Assembly (NCBI GenBank): GCA_003531665.1
Contig: DQFC01000036.1
Span: forward strand, 1,825 to 42,707
Reading direction: 5' to 3'
Origin: Candidatus Collierbacteria bacterium
GTDB lineage: Bacteria > Patescibacteriota > Microgenomatia > UBA1400 > MFAQ01
DNA length: 40,883 nt
The notes beneath the pieces were generated by a model, which made no database searches, was not told the origin of the DNA, and was given only the letters and a program-made list of their open reading frames with translations. Position 1 is the stretch's first letter. The number at the start of each line of letters is the position of its first letter. The position numbers and the translations under genes were made by a program. Shown one piece after another: positions 24,090-32,133 of the stretch.

Positions 24090-24746
24090 TTATAGGCTTC
24101 TCTTTCTGGATAGGAAACTAAACACTCCCACTACTAGAAGCAAAATACCAAACCCTAGCAAGGCAATCTTAAAAATGGTCCCTAGTGCACTTCCCAAACC
24201 TGATTGACCTGTAGGTTGATCTTTCAAAACGGTCGGAGAAATAACCCCAACCGTCTTTGAGGGAGTCGGGGTCGGAGTTACAATCGGCGGAGATGCTATT
24301 CCTGCTCCAAAGTTAATTGGTTCAACAAAGCCTGTTAGCAGAACATCTTCCGAAGGCGTATTTCCATAGCCGTCGGACTCCACCGTTACGAAGATTCGAA
24401 CAAACTTAATGTCAGTGATAGAAGACAATTTACCGTTAGCAATTTCCCCAAGTCGCTTCTGTTTTCCTACGGTATCCTCTACCCATGCTACATAGCGATT
24501 TTTCTCCGGAGATAGAGCTATCTTCAATTCTCTACAAGTCATAAGGATCTTGTAGGTGCCATCAATAAACACTGAAGAAGCGTAACAGGCTCCACCGGTA
24601 CCTGTCCCCCTGAGGTTGATGACTCCTTCGTTGGCCACAACCCTTTTGGGAACAAACAGCGCAAATCCAAATACCAACATCAGCACCAAACCACCCAACC
24701 ATGTCATTCCCGACCTGATCGGGAATCTATATAGATTTTCCTTCAT
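24090..24746 (-). CDS. Secreted protein with C-terminal membrane anchor
   Basis: 218 aa. Signal peptide (hydrophobic 17-33, VVANEG after it), an extracellular domain of about 100 aa with two Cys, a Pro/Thr linker (VTPTPTPSKT), and a C-terminal helix with a basic tail (SRKRSL). Topology suggests surface display. The first residues, LYRFPIRSGMT, are encoded by a palindromic repeat (24703-24730), so the repeat forms the basic n-region. TAAAAT ends six nt before the ATG. Confidence 0.7.
   Translation of the reverse strand: MKENLYRFPIRSGMTWLGGLVLMLVFGFALFVPKRVVANEGVINLRGTGTGGACYASSVFIDGTYKILMTCRELKIALSPEKNRYVAWVEDTVGKQKRLGEIANGKLSSITDIKFVRIFVTVESDGYGNTPSEDVLLTGFVEPINFGAGIASPPIVTPTPTPSKTVGVISPTVLKDQPTGQSGLGSALGTIFKIALLGFGILLLVVGVFSFLSRKRSL
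24703..24730. repeat. Palindromic repeat at the start of the 24090-24746 gene
   Basis: CATTCCCGA-cctga-TCGGGAATC. Resembles a repeat known to be dispersed in bacterial genomes; here it encodes the N-terminal residues. Confidence 0.65.
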
Positions 24747-24762
24747 AGTTTCATTTTACCCG

Positions 24763-24812
24763 CCTGCAGAAGCTAGTGCAACTACCCGTACTTCAGCACT
24801 TGCGGGCAGGCA
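24763..24812. repeat. Inverted repeat of the GCCTGC family
   Basis: CCCGCCTGC...GCGGGCAGGC with an imperfect inner stem (GCTAGTGC/GCACTTGC-like). Intergenic, between the gene at 24746 and the reductase gene. Confidence 0.45.
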
Positions 24813-24813
24813 A

Positions 24814-24859
24814 CAAAAAAGCCGAGGACGATAAATGGGACAAATGTCAGATCTCAGCC
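24814..24859 (-). terminator. Terminator of the ketopantoate-reductase-like gene
   Basis: GGCTGAG/CCTCGGC stem with a long loop, then six T on the minus strand. Confidence 0.5.
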
Positions 24860-24878
24860 TCACATTACCTGCAAGGAC

Positions 24879-24898
24879 CTGTCTGCCGGCAGGCAGGT
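24879..24898. repeat. Palindromic repeat at the reductase stop codon
   Basis: CTGCCGGCAGGCAG core, nested inside a larger inverted repeat TCCTTGCAGG/CCTGCAAGGA. The stop codon TAA lies within it. A relative, CCTGCAAGGATTATCC, is at 8012-8027. Confidence 0.6.
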
Positions 24899-25803
24899 TA
24901 TCCTTGCAGGTTGAGAATCCGGTGGTAAACCGCCTCGGTTGCAGGTACGGACAGGCCATGCTTCTTGGATAGCCGGATCAAAACCCCATGCAGGGCATCT
25001 ACTTCTGTCCGGCGATGGTTCTGGATGTCCACTAACATAGAAGACACCGCCAACGGATCAAAGTCCAGAGCGCCCTTGAGTGTAGCTTCAAAAATATTAG
25101 GTTCAAACTCCACGCCCTCGCTCTTTCCTACCAATATCGCCTCCCTCAAAACGTCCTTATAAATTTTCAGATTTTGAGAGTTCCCCAATGCTTCCCCGAT
25201 CGGACCCATCTGCGCCACGGTGGCCGAGGCAAAAGAAAGAACAAAAAGAAATTTATTCCACAACTCTTGATCTATCGACTCAGAAACATGCGCATCGATC
25301 CCAGCACTCTTCAAGACTGACTCTATTTCCAACATTCTCGAGGTGATTTTCCCATCTCGCGATCCAAAAACCAACTTTCTCTGACTCCCCCGCTGCGTTA
25401 TTTCGTTTGGAGCGGTTTTTGCTGCGGCAACCAGAACAAGACCCGGAAATACCAAACATTCAAGATGCCCCACAACCACCTTGTCATTATCTAGTCCGTT
25501 TTGAATAGTAATTACCATCGTGTTGCTGTTCACAACGTCTTCAAGTTCGCTTGCCACATTTTCTAAATCGTAAGACTTAACTGCCAATATAATCAAATCA
25601 GGGTCTGTTATTTCAGAAATATGCTCGATCAACCTCACCTGAAAGATACGATGAATTCCGTCAGGACTATTCAAAACTAACCCATCTTTTTTAATCGCCC
25701 CAAAGCTATTTCCTCTGCAAACAAGGGTAATGTCCAAGTTCTTTTCGGCCATTAAACCACCATAAAATCCCCCTACCCCACCAACCCCAATCAAATATAT
25801 TTT
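24898..25803 (-). CDS. panE: Ketopantoate reductase-like NADPH enzyme (ApbA/PanE family)
   Basis: 301 aa. Rossmann nucleotide-binding motif GVGGVGGFYGG (7-17), the conserved NGLDN loop, and catalytic Lys in ELWNKFLF all fit the ApbA/PanE family. The classical role is ketopantoate to pantoate in coenzyme A synthesis; no other pantothenate gene is in the window, so another 2-keto acid substrate is possible. Start chosen at MKIYLIGVG, not the upstream TTG. The 3' end runs into a palindromic repeat. Confidence 0.82.
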   Translation of the reverse strand, partial: KIYLIGVGGVGGFYGGLMAEKNLDITLVCRGNSFGAIKKDGLVLNSPDGIHRIFQVRLIEHISEITDPDLIILAVKSYDLENVASELEDVVNSNTMVITIQNGLDNDKVVVGHLECLVFPGLVLVAAAKTAPNEITQRGSQRKLVFGSRDGKITSRMLEIESVLKSAGIDAHVSESIDQELWNKFLFVLSFASATVAQMGPIGEALGNSQNLKIYKDVLREAILVGKSEGVEFEPNIFEATLKGALDFDPLAVSSMLVDIQNHRRTEVDALHGVLIRLSKKHGLSVPATEAVYHRILNLQG

Positions 25804-25849
25804 CATATCAATCAGCCTCAATTATATCAATCGTTTTTAGACCACAAAA

Positions 25850-25873
25850 TTGCCCCGCTAAATGGCGGGGCAA
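25850..25873 (-). terminator. Terminator of the 25889-26296 gene
   Basis: TTGCCCCGC/GCGGGGCAA stem then a short T-run on the minus strand. Confidence 0.65.
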
Positions 25874-25888
25874 CGAAACAAAAAAGTT

Positions 25889-26296
25889 CTAGTAATTATT
25901 TTCGAGGTCTTTCTTTGCTTGATGAAAAATCACCCACGCAGCGGCTACTGTCCCCACAATCCAAAGCATGCCGGCAGATGGTACGGCAACGGGGATCAAC
26001 GCCGGGGGAAAAGAATAGATCATCGAAGACCCTATGACCCAAGCGAACGAGGTCACGACGGCACTCATGAAAAGTGCCTCGATGGTTTTTGTCCATCCTA
26101 GCCGACTGACAATCATCAGCCAAAAAAACCCATTCACCCCCGCCAACGCCACAAACATACTTGCGGCAAACGCGAAGCCGACCACCACCAAAACCGGCAG
26201 GTCCTCTAAGCCAAACAGGCTCGCTCCCAGTGTAATCACCCCACTGATAATTATCATGTAAATCAAAACTTGAGCATACCGAGGAATTCTGGACAT
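25889..26296 (-). CDS. Small hypothetical membrane protein
   Basis: 135 aa with four membrane helices and a charged C-terminus. Family not recognised. Start at MSRIPRYAQ because AAGGAGAT precedes it; the longer frame starts before the ribosome site. A TATAATATGGGG sequence stands about 40 nt upstream. Confidence 0.65.
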   Translation of the reverse strand: MSRIPRYAQVLIYMIIISGVITLGASLFGLEDLPVLVVVGFAFAASMFVALAGVNGFFWLMIVSRLGWTKTIEALFMSAVVTSFAWVIGSSMIYSFPPALIPVAVPSAGMLWIVGTVAAAWVIFHQAKKDLENNY

Positions 26297-26420
26297 TGGA
26301 TCTCCTTGTGTGAATATCTTATTAAGGATCAATACCCCATATTATACTACATCCGCCCACACCACCCACTTCAATTACCTAGATTTTCATATTGATTTGT
26401 TCGTTTTACTCCACAAAAAT

Positions 26421-26438
26421 GCCCCCAAGATTGGGGGC
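26421..26438 (-). terminator. Terminator of the pilin-like gene
   Basis: GCCCCCAA/TTGGGGGC stem, then ATTTTTG on the minus strand. Confidence 0.8.
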
Positions 26439-26454
26439 TAAGTTTCAGACAAAT

Positions 26455-26925
26455 TTAAGGTTGGACCTCTGTTCCTGACCACAGGTAGACAGGCACGTTG
26501 GACAATCCATCCGGGACGCAGACCTGAACGTATCCTCCACCCTGGGCTGGTGTCTGAATATCAATCAAAATCGCCACGGCCTTGTCCACTGGAGTGGCCG
26601 CGAACACCTCAGTATCCTCGCTCAGATAGAGATTCATGCAACCGGTTACTTGGTATTCTTGGGGGTAGCTCTCGAGAGTCACAAGCGGTCCAAGAAAATA
26701 GTTCGCTACTCTGATACCTGGATCCACGGGCTGCGGGTGGCCGGACTCACCCAAAGTGATCTTGGTTCCGCTAATCTGAACAGTTCCGGCATCTATGGCT
26801 TCCACAAACCTTGTACGAGGCGACATAACCAACATCAAAACCGCAATGACGACGATAGCTACCAAAACCAGGATCAATGCATATTCCACTAACCCCTGAC
26901 CGCTTTCTTTCGCAGTTTTCTTCAT
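26455..26925 (-). CDS. Flp/TadE-like pilin-type protein
   Basis: 156 aa. N-terminus KKTAKESGQGLVEYALILVLVAIVV matches the Flp/TadE prepilin pattern in parts: a basic leader, Gly before the cleavage point, Glu at +5 type position and a long hydrophobic helix. The 115-residue C-terminal domain is larger than in Flp pilins. No pilus assembly genes nearby. TTGAAT-N17-TATAAT promoter and GGAGGTAAGG ribosome site give a 38-nt leader. Confidence 0.65.
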   Translation of the reverse strand: MKKTAKESGQGLVEYALILVLVAIVVIAVLMLVMSPRTRFVEAIDAGTVQISGTKITLGESGHPQPVDPGIRVANYFLGPLVTLESYPQEYQVTGCMNLYLSEDTEVFAATPVDKAVAILIDIQTPAQGGGYVQVCVPDGLSNVPVYLWSGTEVQP

Positions 26926-26989
26926 CCTTACCTCCATTTATTAGGGTACATTCTATTTACTAAGGGCTATTATACTACAGGACAATTTG

Positions 26990-28549
26990 TCATTCAATAA
27001 ACCGTTTTATCATATACTCCCCTTCAAGCTCATACCCCAGCTTCTTGTAGTACTCTCTCGTGCCTATCGCCGATATCACCGCCATCTTTGAGTATCCCCT
27101 TTCTCTCGCAATCTCTTCCGCCTTAACCATTAGTCTCTTACCCAAACCTTGGTGCTGACTTTTATCTTGTTCTTTCTCTGTCTCGAGTTCTTGATTCCTT
27201 GAGTTCTTGAGTTCTTTGTCTATCTCCCTCACCTGTCCATACGTATGCACCTCACGAATTATGGCCGCATCTTCCAGCTCTTTAAACAACAACCTTTCTC
27301 CATCACCCGGCAGCCGTAACCTCAACATCGAGAACAGCTTATCCTGACTTTCAAAAGACAAAAACAGTTCCTGACCTCCCAAGGTTGTTCTTTCATCTAT
27401 CACCAGCTGAACTTTCGCATCATATACACCGGCTCTTACTTCCCGGCAACGCATACAATGGCACTTCTTTCCCTCTTTTTTGAGTTCTTCTTGGAGCATC
27501 TGTCTCAAATTCGTCCTTAAAGTCCCGGAGCTAACCCACTGCTTACTAATATCTCTTACCAATCTATCAATGCGGCACCAGCGAGGCGTTAAATTTTTTA
27601 CTTCCTTCAAAACTCGTATCAAATCCATGTCATTGTAACTTTTGTACTCTCCCCGCTTCCACATATTGAACAGCTCGGTCCCAGGTATCACCATGGCCGG
27701 ATAAACTTTCAGATAGTCCGGTTGGAAACGTGGATCTGTAAACATGATTTTGGCCATCTCGATATCGTTCTCCGGCGTACTACCGGGCAGATTGGGCATA
27801 AAGTGGTAGCAAATCTTGATTCCGGCATTCCGACACATCCTGGTCGCTTCGGCAACTTCCCGGAGTGAATGTCCTCTGTTTATTTTTTGCAGTATCTGTT
27901 CATCAAACGCCTGCACTCCCAATTGAATTTTTGTTACTCCCATTTTTCTCCAAAGAATAATTTCTTCTTCTGTCACCCAATCGGGCCGGGTTTCTACCGA
28001 GATACCTACTATCCGTCTTTCACCCATCTCGTTAAATTTTTGTGCTTCTTCAAGACTGTCTGACACAAAGCCATTTACCCCATCGTACATACCCTTAAAA
28101 AACTCCAATTTATATTCCTCGGGATACGCCGAAAAAGTTCCCCCAATCACAATCAAATCAATTTTATTGGTAATGTGTCCGGTCTCTTCCAGCTGCTTCA
28201 GTCTCATTTCTACTTGCAGATATGGATCAAACTTGAGTTTTTTGGCTCTTTGGGCAGCCGGCTCGTCCGAAAGATATGACTTTGGCATGCCAGCTTCAAG
28301 TGGGCAATAAACACAGTTACCCGGGCAATAGTGCGGCTTCATCATCACAGCAAATGGCGCCACCCCTGACTCCGTCCGTACACTTCTGGTCTTATACAGC
28401 TCTTTGATTTCCTCGTCCTCTACAAAAGGCCATATTTCCGAATTCTTAGGCATCCTCCCAAGCACCTTGGCCCAAACACGACGATAATCCTCCAGATTTT
28501 CAGAAGTTAGTTTTTCCGCATCCCTTCGCACCAAATCTTCAATTTTCAC
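26990..28549 (-). CDS. elp3: Elp3-type tRNA uridine-34 acetyltransferase (radical SAM + GNAT)
   Basis: 519 aa. Uses acetyl-CoA and SAM to start carboxymethylation of U34 in tRNA. The radical-SAM cluster is C75-x3-C79-x2-C82 in PHYCPGNCVYCP; the GNAT domain is C-terminal (GKRLMVKAEEIARERGY, REYYKKLGY). Between them, at about residues 445-456, the segment KNSRNQELETE is encoded by the TTGATTCCTTGAGTTC repeat also found in topA. GTG start, with TAAAAT ending six nt before it. A Trm9-like methyltransferase lies 0.8 kb away. Confidence 0.92.
   Translation of the reverse strand: MKIEDLVRRDAEKLTSENLEDYRRVWAKVLGRMPKNSEIWPFVEDEEIKELYKTRSVRTESGVAPFAVMMKPHYCPGNCVYCPLEAGMPKSYLSDEPAAQRAKKLKFDPYLQVEMRLKQLEETGHITNKIDLIVIGGTFSAYPEEYKLEFFKGMYDGVNGFVSDSLEEAQKFNEMGERRIVGISVETRPDWVTEEEIILWRKMGVTKIQLGVQAFDEQILQKINRGHSLREVAEATRMCRNAGIKICYHFMPNLPGSTPENDIEMAKIMFTDPRFQPDYLKVYPAMVIPGTELFNMWKRGEYKSYNDMDLIRVLKEVKNLTPRWCRIDRLVRDISKQWVSSGTLRTNLRQMLQEELKKEGKKCHCMRCREVRAGVYDAKVQLVIDERTTLGGQELFLSFESQDKLFSMLRLRLPGDGERLLFKELEDAAIIREVHTYGQVREIDKELKNSRNQELETEKEQDKSQHQGLGKRLMVKAEEIARERGYSKMAVISAIGTREYYKKLGYELEGEYMIKRFIE
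27183..27219. repeat. Interspersed repeat in elp3
   Basis: CGAGTTCTTGATTCCTTG then AGTTCTTGAGTTCTTTG. Shares TTGATTCCTTGAGTTCTT with the topA insertion at 6739-6756. Confidence 0.65.
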
Positions 28550-28592
28550 TCGCTAATTTTACCCCATCATTAAACACTCCGCCTGCACAAAA

Positions 28593-28616
28593 AAGACGGG
28601 GTATTAAACCCGTCTT
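28593..28616 (-). terminator. Terminator of the 28622-29233 gene
   Basis: AAGACGGGT/ACCCCGTCTT stem then a T-run on the minus strand. Confidence 0.8.
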
Positions 28617-28621
28617 GGTAG

Positions 28622-29233
28622 CTACTTGTCCTGCTTTGGTCTCGGCCCCACTCTCTCCAGCCAATTCCAAATATTCCACAAACCGTCTGGGTATGGCAAT
28701 ACTCCACACGCGGACAAAGGAATTGCTTTTCTAAGCCGGAATGGACCGGTGAGAACATAAAAAGCTATCCACCCGTCTTCTCGAATCTCGTCTAGCTCTA
28801 TGAGGACTTCAGGCTTCTCGTTGACAAACCAAAAATACGTCTGACCAACCACCAACTGATTGGGGGAGGATACCATTTGTTTGTTGTGAAGCACTTGTGA
28901 TCTGCCTGCTGTTTGGAGCTCATCTTGTGTCACGTCCAGAAACGAACAACGGCTCTTATGAGCAATTACTTCCAGCTTGGACTCATCGATCACAGAAGAT
29001 CCATCGAAATAGATCGCGGATACCACAAATCGGATGGCTTGCATGTGTTCGTTATCAGCCTCACAATCACGTCCTTCGAAATTCATCTCTCTTTCCATTG
29101 CCCGGGCAGCCGACGCGATATAATCAATAGATTCCAGATCGATATCCATATCGAGTGTCTTGCACATCTGTCCGAGCGTTTCCCTGATTACGAGTACAAT
29201 TCCGTGAACATCAGTACACCGTACTAGGCTCAT
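28622..29233 (-). CDS. Hypothetical soluble protein
   Basis: 203 aa, no membrane segment; N-terminal half helical and acidic, C-terminal half beta-rich with several Trp. Family not recognised. GGAGGCAATA before ATG. Own terminator. Confidence 0.65.
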   Translation of the reverse strand: MSLVRCTDVHGIVLVIRETLGQMCKTLDMDIDLESIDYIASAARAMEREMNFEGRDCEADNEHMQAIRFVVSAIYFDGSSVIDESKLEVIAHKSRCSFLDVTQDELQTAGRSQVLHNKQMVSSPNQLVVGQTYFWFVNEKPEVLIELDEIREDGWIAFYVLTGPFRLRKAIPLSACGVLPYPDGLWNIWNWLERVGPRPKQDK

Positions 29234-29342
29234 TATTGCCTCCGAAAATTAAATTTAAGCTATATTATCAAATTGCTTTATCCAGATTATACAGCAATTA
29301 GACTATACAATCACGCTATAGGTTTAGTGATATGATAATTCT

Positions 29343-29960
29343 ATGGAATCAATTAGAGACACCTACAACCAAATAGGGGCCAATTTTTCCGCTTCTCGCG
29401 GCTACATCTGGCCGGATCTCAGACCATTTCTGGCCGAGGTAAAAGAAAACGCCTCGGTTCTTGATGTAGGCTGTGGCAATGGCCGCCTTCTCCTCGGACT
29501 TCCCAAAAAAGTAACATACACCGGTATTGATTTCTCCACAGTATTACTGGAGAAGGCAGTCGAGATCCACCCCAACGCTCATTTTATCGAAACAGACATT
29601 ACCAAACCGGATGTGTGGAAAGATCTTCCCCTTTTCGACTATATCTTCTGCATTGCCGTCATTCACCATCTGAACAACCGCCATGACCAGCTCTTCGTGC
29701 TCAAAGAAATAAAAAAACACCTCAATCCCGGTGGAAAATGCCTTATTACTGCCTGGAACCTCTGGCAGCCAAAACTTCTCAAACATCACCTGAACCTCAA
29801 AGTAAAGCTCAAAAATCTACGCCATCTTTATATCCCCTTTCAGGGCAAACCCCGCTTCCACTTCGCCCACACCAAGCCGTACCTAGAAGGTCTCCTGCGA
29901 GAAGCCGGCCTCAATCTCATCGTCTCCAAAACCTCCCGTAACTATCTCATCCACAGTTGA
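29343..29960 (+). CDS. Trm9-like SAM-dependent tRNA methyltransferase
   Basis: 205 aa. Class I methyltransferase: motif I VLDVGCGNGRLL (about 39-50), acidic loop GIDFS, and FDYIFCIAVIHHL. The N-terminal YNQIGANFSASRGYIWP and GCGNGR resemble Trm9/ALKBH8 enzymes, which methylate cm5U34 to mcm5U34. Proximity to elp3, whose product is the precursor, supports this; the subfamily is inference, and a generic methyltransferase cannot be excluded. TATGAT ends six nt before the ATG (leaderless type). Confidence 0.7.
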   Translation: MESIRDTYNQIGANFSASRGYIWPDLRPFLAEVKENASVLDVGCGNGRLLLGLPKKVTYTGIDFSTVLLEKAVEIHPNAHFIETDITKPDVWKDLPLFDYIFCIAVIHHLNNRHDQLFVLKEIKKHLNPGGKCLITAWNLWQPKLLKHHLNLKVKLKNLRHLYIPFQGKPRFHFAHTKPYLEGLLREAGLNLIVSKTSRNYLIHS

Positions 29961-30019
29961 CAATAGCCTACCGCTATAAGACAATACTAAAATAAGCACG
30001 TTTATTTCTTGGAGGCAAC

Positions 30020-30523
30020 ATGAGCTTAAGTAACTGGCAAGAAATGGTCAAGAAAGGAATTGCTGGGGAAGAGACGGTCACTTGCTTTGTTGCGGCTCTA
30101 GACTGTCTCCTTGACCACATCGATATTCCCTTTAAGGTCTATGCCGAATACACCAATGCATTTCTTTGTGAATCATTTTTCGGAGAAGATCGTCGACTAG
30201 AAAGAACTATCTATCGTTATGTCCTAAATTATTCTTTGGGCAGTTGTAGTCTCAAAAACATTTCGGTAAAGAGAGCATCTAATCCAGAAGCATTGAGAGA
30301 TGTAATCAAAAGAGCCTATCAAGGAAGAAGACACATCATCATCTACACAGGCATCAACCACGTTGTTGGTTTAAAGCCCATCAATCCTAATATTTGGGCA
30401 ATGGTGGGAAACAGCATACCCACAGATGAACAGCTCTATATTGAAGAAATTTTTCCGTTTCTGTATGTTCCCCCATGTACTCAAAAAATAAGAGACAGGA
30501 CCAATATTTTTATCATAGGTTAA
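30020..30523 (+). CDS. Hypothetical protein, possibly papain-like fold
   Basis: 167 aa, no signal peptide. A Cys in TVTCFVAALDCLL (about 20-30), a His in GINHVVGLKP (about 118) and an Asn in AMVGNS (about 134) are in the order Cys-His-Asn of C39/papain-like folds, but the similarity is weak and may be chance. GGAGG ribosome site; own terminator. Confidence 0.6.
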   Translation: MSLSNWQEMVKKGIAGEETVTCFVAALDCLLDHIDIPFKVYAEYTNAFLCESFFGEDRRLERTIYRYVLNYSLGSCSLKNISVKRASNPEALRDVIKRAYQGRRHIIIYTGINHVVGLKPINPNIWAMVGNSIPTDEQLYIEEIFPFLYVPPCTQKIRDRTNIFIIG

Positions 30524-30530
30524 TTCCCTC

Positions 30531-30555
30531 ATCCTCGCTCAAGCGGGGATTTTTG
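30531..30555 (+). terminator. Terminator after the 30020 gene
   Basis: ATCCTCGCT/AGCGGGGAT stem then TTTTTG. Confidence 0.75.
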
Positions 30556-30586
30556 TGCTCTTTTTTCTTTTACGAATTCCCTGCAA

Positions 30587-30616
30587 GTTGACACACCAAA
30601 ACATTTTTGACATACT
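30587..30616 (+). promoter_or_regulatory. Promoter of the 30626 gene
   Basis: TTGACA, 17 bp, CATACT, then nine nt to the ATG: nearly leaderless. Confidence 0.55.
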
Positions 30617-30625
30617 TTATTCACC

Positions 30626-31789
30626 ATGCCAAACGACGACCTCGGCCAATTCCCCACCCCAGCCTCATCTTCACCTCTACCTCCCAATCTGCCCACCACA
30701 CCCCCCACCACTTCGATTCTGGAGGATATCAATGCCCCCGTCACCAATCAAATCTCTACTGAACCATTCTCTACTCCACCCACCGAAACATCTTTGCCTA
30801 GCCAAGAACCAATAACTAATAACCCCGAACCGGTAAACTCCGCTCCCGCCTTCGAAGAAACACCTGACGAGATTCCCTCTTTTACCACTCCCAACAATGA
30901 ACCGATAACCATTAACACGGAACCATCTCAGACACCACCATCCCCACCCATTACCACGGAATATCCGAACCAAGAACCAATAACTAATAACCCCGAACTC
31001 CCACCGGTGCCGGCCACCATCGTTCCCAAAGGCGGCTCCTCTTTTGGCTCTCTTATCACCATCATAGTTCTTCTCATCGCAGGTGTCGCTATCGCCGCCG
31101 CTGTATTTTTGTTTTCTCAATCCAAACAACTTAAAATGCAAATTCAGGAAATTACCCAAACTCTTGAAAAACAAAAAACCACCGTCACCCCCACCCCAAC
31201 TCCAACGATCATCGAATTCGCGACCCCTACTCCTACGCCAGAATCCTCAATCAGTGCAACTCCAACCGTATTTCCCACTCCCACCTCAACAATTTCCGCA
31301 GAGACAGCTCTACCATTATCCAATGCTCCTAAAGCTCTTAGAGTAGCCCTCAATCATCAGCCAAATGCTCAGTTAATTCTCATAAAGACAGAAAACGCTA
31401 CCTCTCCACAAATCGCTTCTACCAAATATTTTTTCCGTCAGGACTTGACTACAAAAAAATATTTTTACATCATGATCACCGGCATTAACGATCCGGAAAT
31501 TGTAGATAAATCAATATACGTCACCCCGGACAGCAACATTCCATCTCTGAACGACATGGTCTTGGCTAACACTCTAGGAATTGACTTAAATGAAGCCGTA
31601 AAAATTGCTTACGGTCTCTGCACCAGCGGTCTTTGCAATAACGCAACGGTCAAAGCTCAGTACATCAAGTCCGAAGAAAATGTTATTTGGCAATTGAGTT
31701 TCGTACCTTCAGACACCTCCAAGGGAACTTTGGTTTTACAGCTAAATGCTCGGACGAAAGACGTTCTCTTCAAATCCCCCGGCTTCTAA
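30626..31789 (+). CDS. Membrane protein with Pro/Thr-rich flanks
   Basis: 387 aa. Residues 1-130 are a low-complexity Pro/Thr/Glu/Asn cytoplasmic-type region; a single helix (about 140-162) is followed by a short coiled coil, a PTPTPTI linker and an extracellular C-terminal domain (about 230-387) with two Cys. Twice in the N-terminal region the repeat encoding QEPITNNPE occurs (30801-30829, 30968-30998), so the low-complexity region has grown by repeat insertion. Function unknown. Confidence 0.65.
   Translation: MPNDDLGQFPTPASSSPLPPNLPTTPPTTSILEDINAPVTNQISTEPFSTPPTETSLPSQEPITNNPEPVNSAPAFEETPDEIPSFTTPNNEPITINTEPSQTPPSPPITTEYPNQEPITNNPELPPVPATIVPKGGSSFGSLITIIVLLIAGVAIAAAVFLFSQSKQLKMQIQEITQTLEKQKTTVTPTPTPTIIEFATPTPTPESSISATPTVFPTPTSTISAETALPLSNAPKALRVALNHQPNAQLILIKTENATSPQIASTKYFFRQDLTTKKYFYIMITGINDPEIVDKSIYVTPDSNIPSLNDMVLANTLGIDLNEAVKIAYGLCTSGLCNNATVKAQYIKSEENVIWQLSFVPSDTSKGTLVLQLNARTKDVLFKSPGF
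30801..30829 (+). repeat. Interspersed repeat CCAAGAACCAATAACTAATA, copy 1
   Basis: Identical over CCAAGAACCAATAACTAATA with the copy at 30968-30998; related to the units in fmt and the ligase gene. Confidence 0.7.
30968..30998 (+). repeat. Interspersed repeat CCAAGAACCAATAACTAATA, copy 2
   Basis: Second copy within the same gene, same reading frame, continuing into ACCCCGAAC. Confidence 0.7.
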
Positions 31790-31807
31790 ACTACCCGAAA
31801 TCTGAGA

Positions 31808-32089
31808 CTATTGCACCGTGTCAACAAACAAAGTCGTTCCGCTGAATTCACCCTTGACGGTAATATTTTTTCCATTAAACTGTTTAAGATCAATTTTCCG
31901 ACTAGTTATTTCTATTACTTTCCCACTCGATGTGATAGTTACTGTATCACCTGCTACCAGTACTTTCCCGGTGATTATCTGAACAGGACTTTCGGTTTGC
32001 ACGTCCGCAGGCTGAGCTACCAAGCTACAACCTCCAAGAAATAGTCCAAGGACCAATGTCCAAACGATAGCTTCTTTCTTTTTGTTCAT
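31808..32089 (-). CDS. Small lipoprotein with beta-barrel-like domain
   Basis: 93 aa. Lipobox LGGC with Cys at residue 21. The mature part (about 38-93) is a short beta-rich domain of the OB-fold type by pattern (GKVLVAGDTVTI, ITVKGEF). TATTAT ends six nt before the ATG. Family not certain. Confidence 0.65.
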   Translation of the reverse strand: MNKKKEAIVWTLVLGLFLGGCSLVAQPADVQTESPVQIITGKVLVAGDTVTITSSGKVIEITSRKIDLKQFNGKNITVKGEFSGTTLFVDTVQ

Positions 32090-32110
32090 ACTTTCATAAT
32101 ATCAAAAAAA

Positions 32111-32131
32111 ATTCCTCCGCAAAGGAGGAAT
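32111..32131 (-). terminator. Terminator after the tRNA-Tyr-associated element
   Basis: ATTCCTCC/GGAGGAAT stem then eight T on the minus strand. Confidence 0.8.
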
Positions 32132-32133
32132 CT

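Noticed and set aside
24898..25803. 6-phosphogluconate or glycerol-3-phosphate dehydrogenase
   Set aside because: The Rossmann motif alone would fit, but the NGLDN loop, ELWNKF region and length match the ApbA/PanE family better.
30801..30998. CRISPR array
   Set aside because: Only two repeat copies, in frame within a coding region and with a single spacer-like interval; no cas genes or other regular array in the window.
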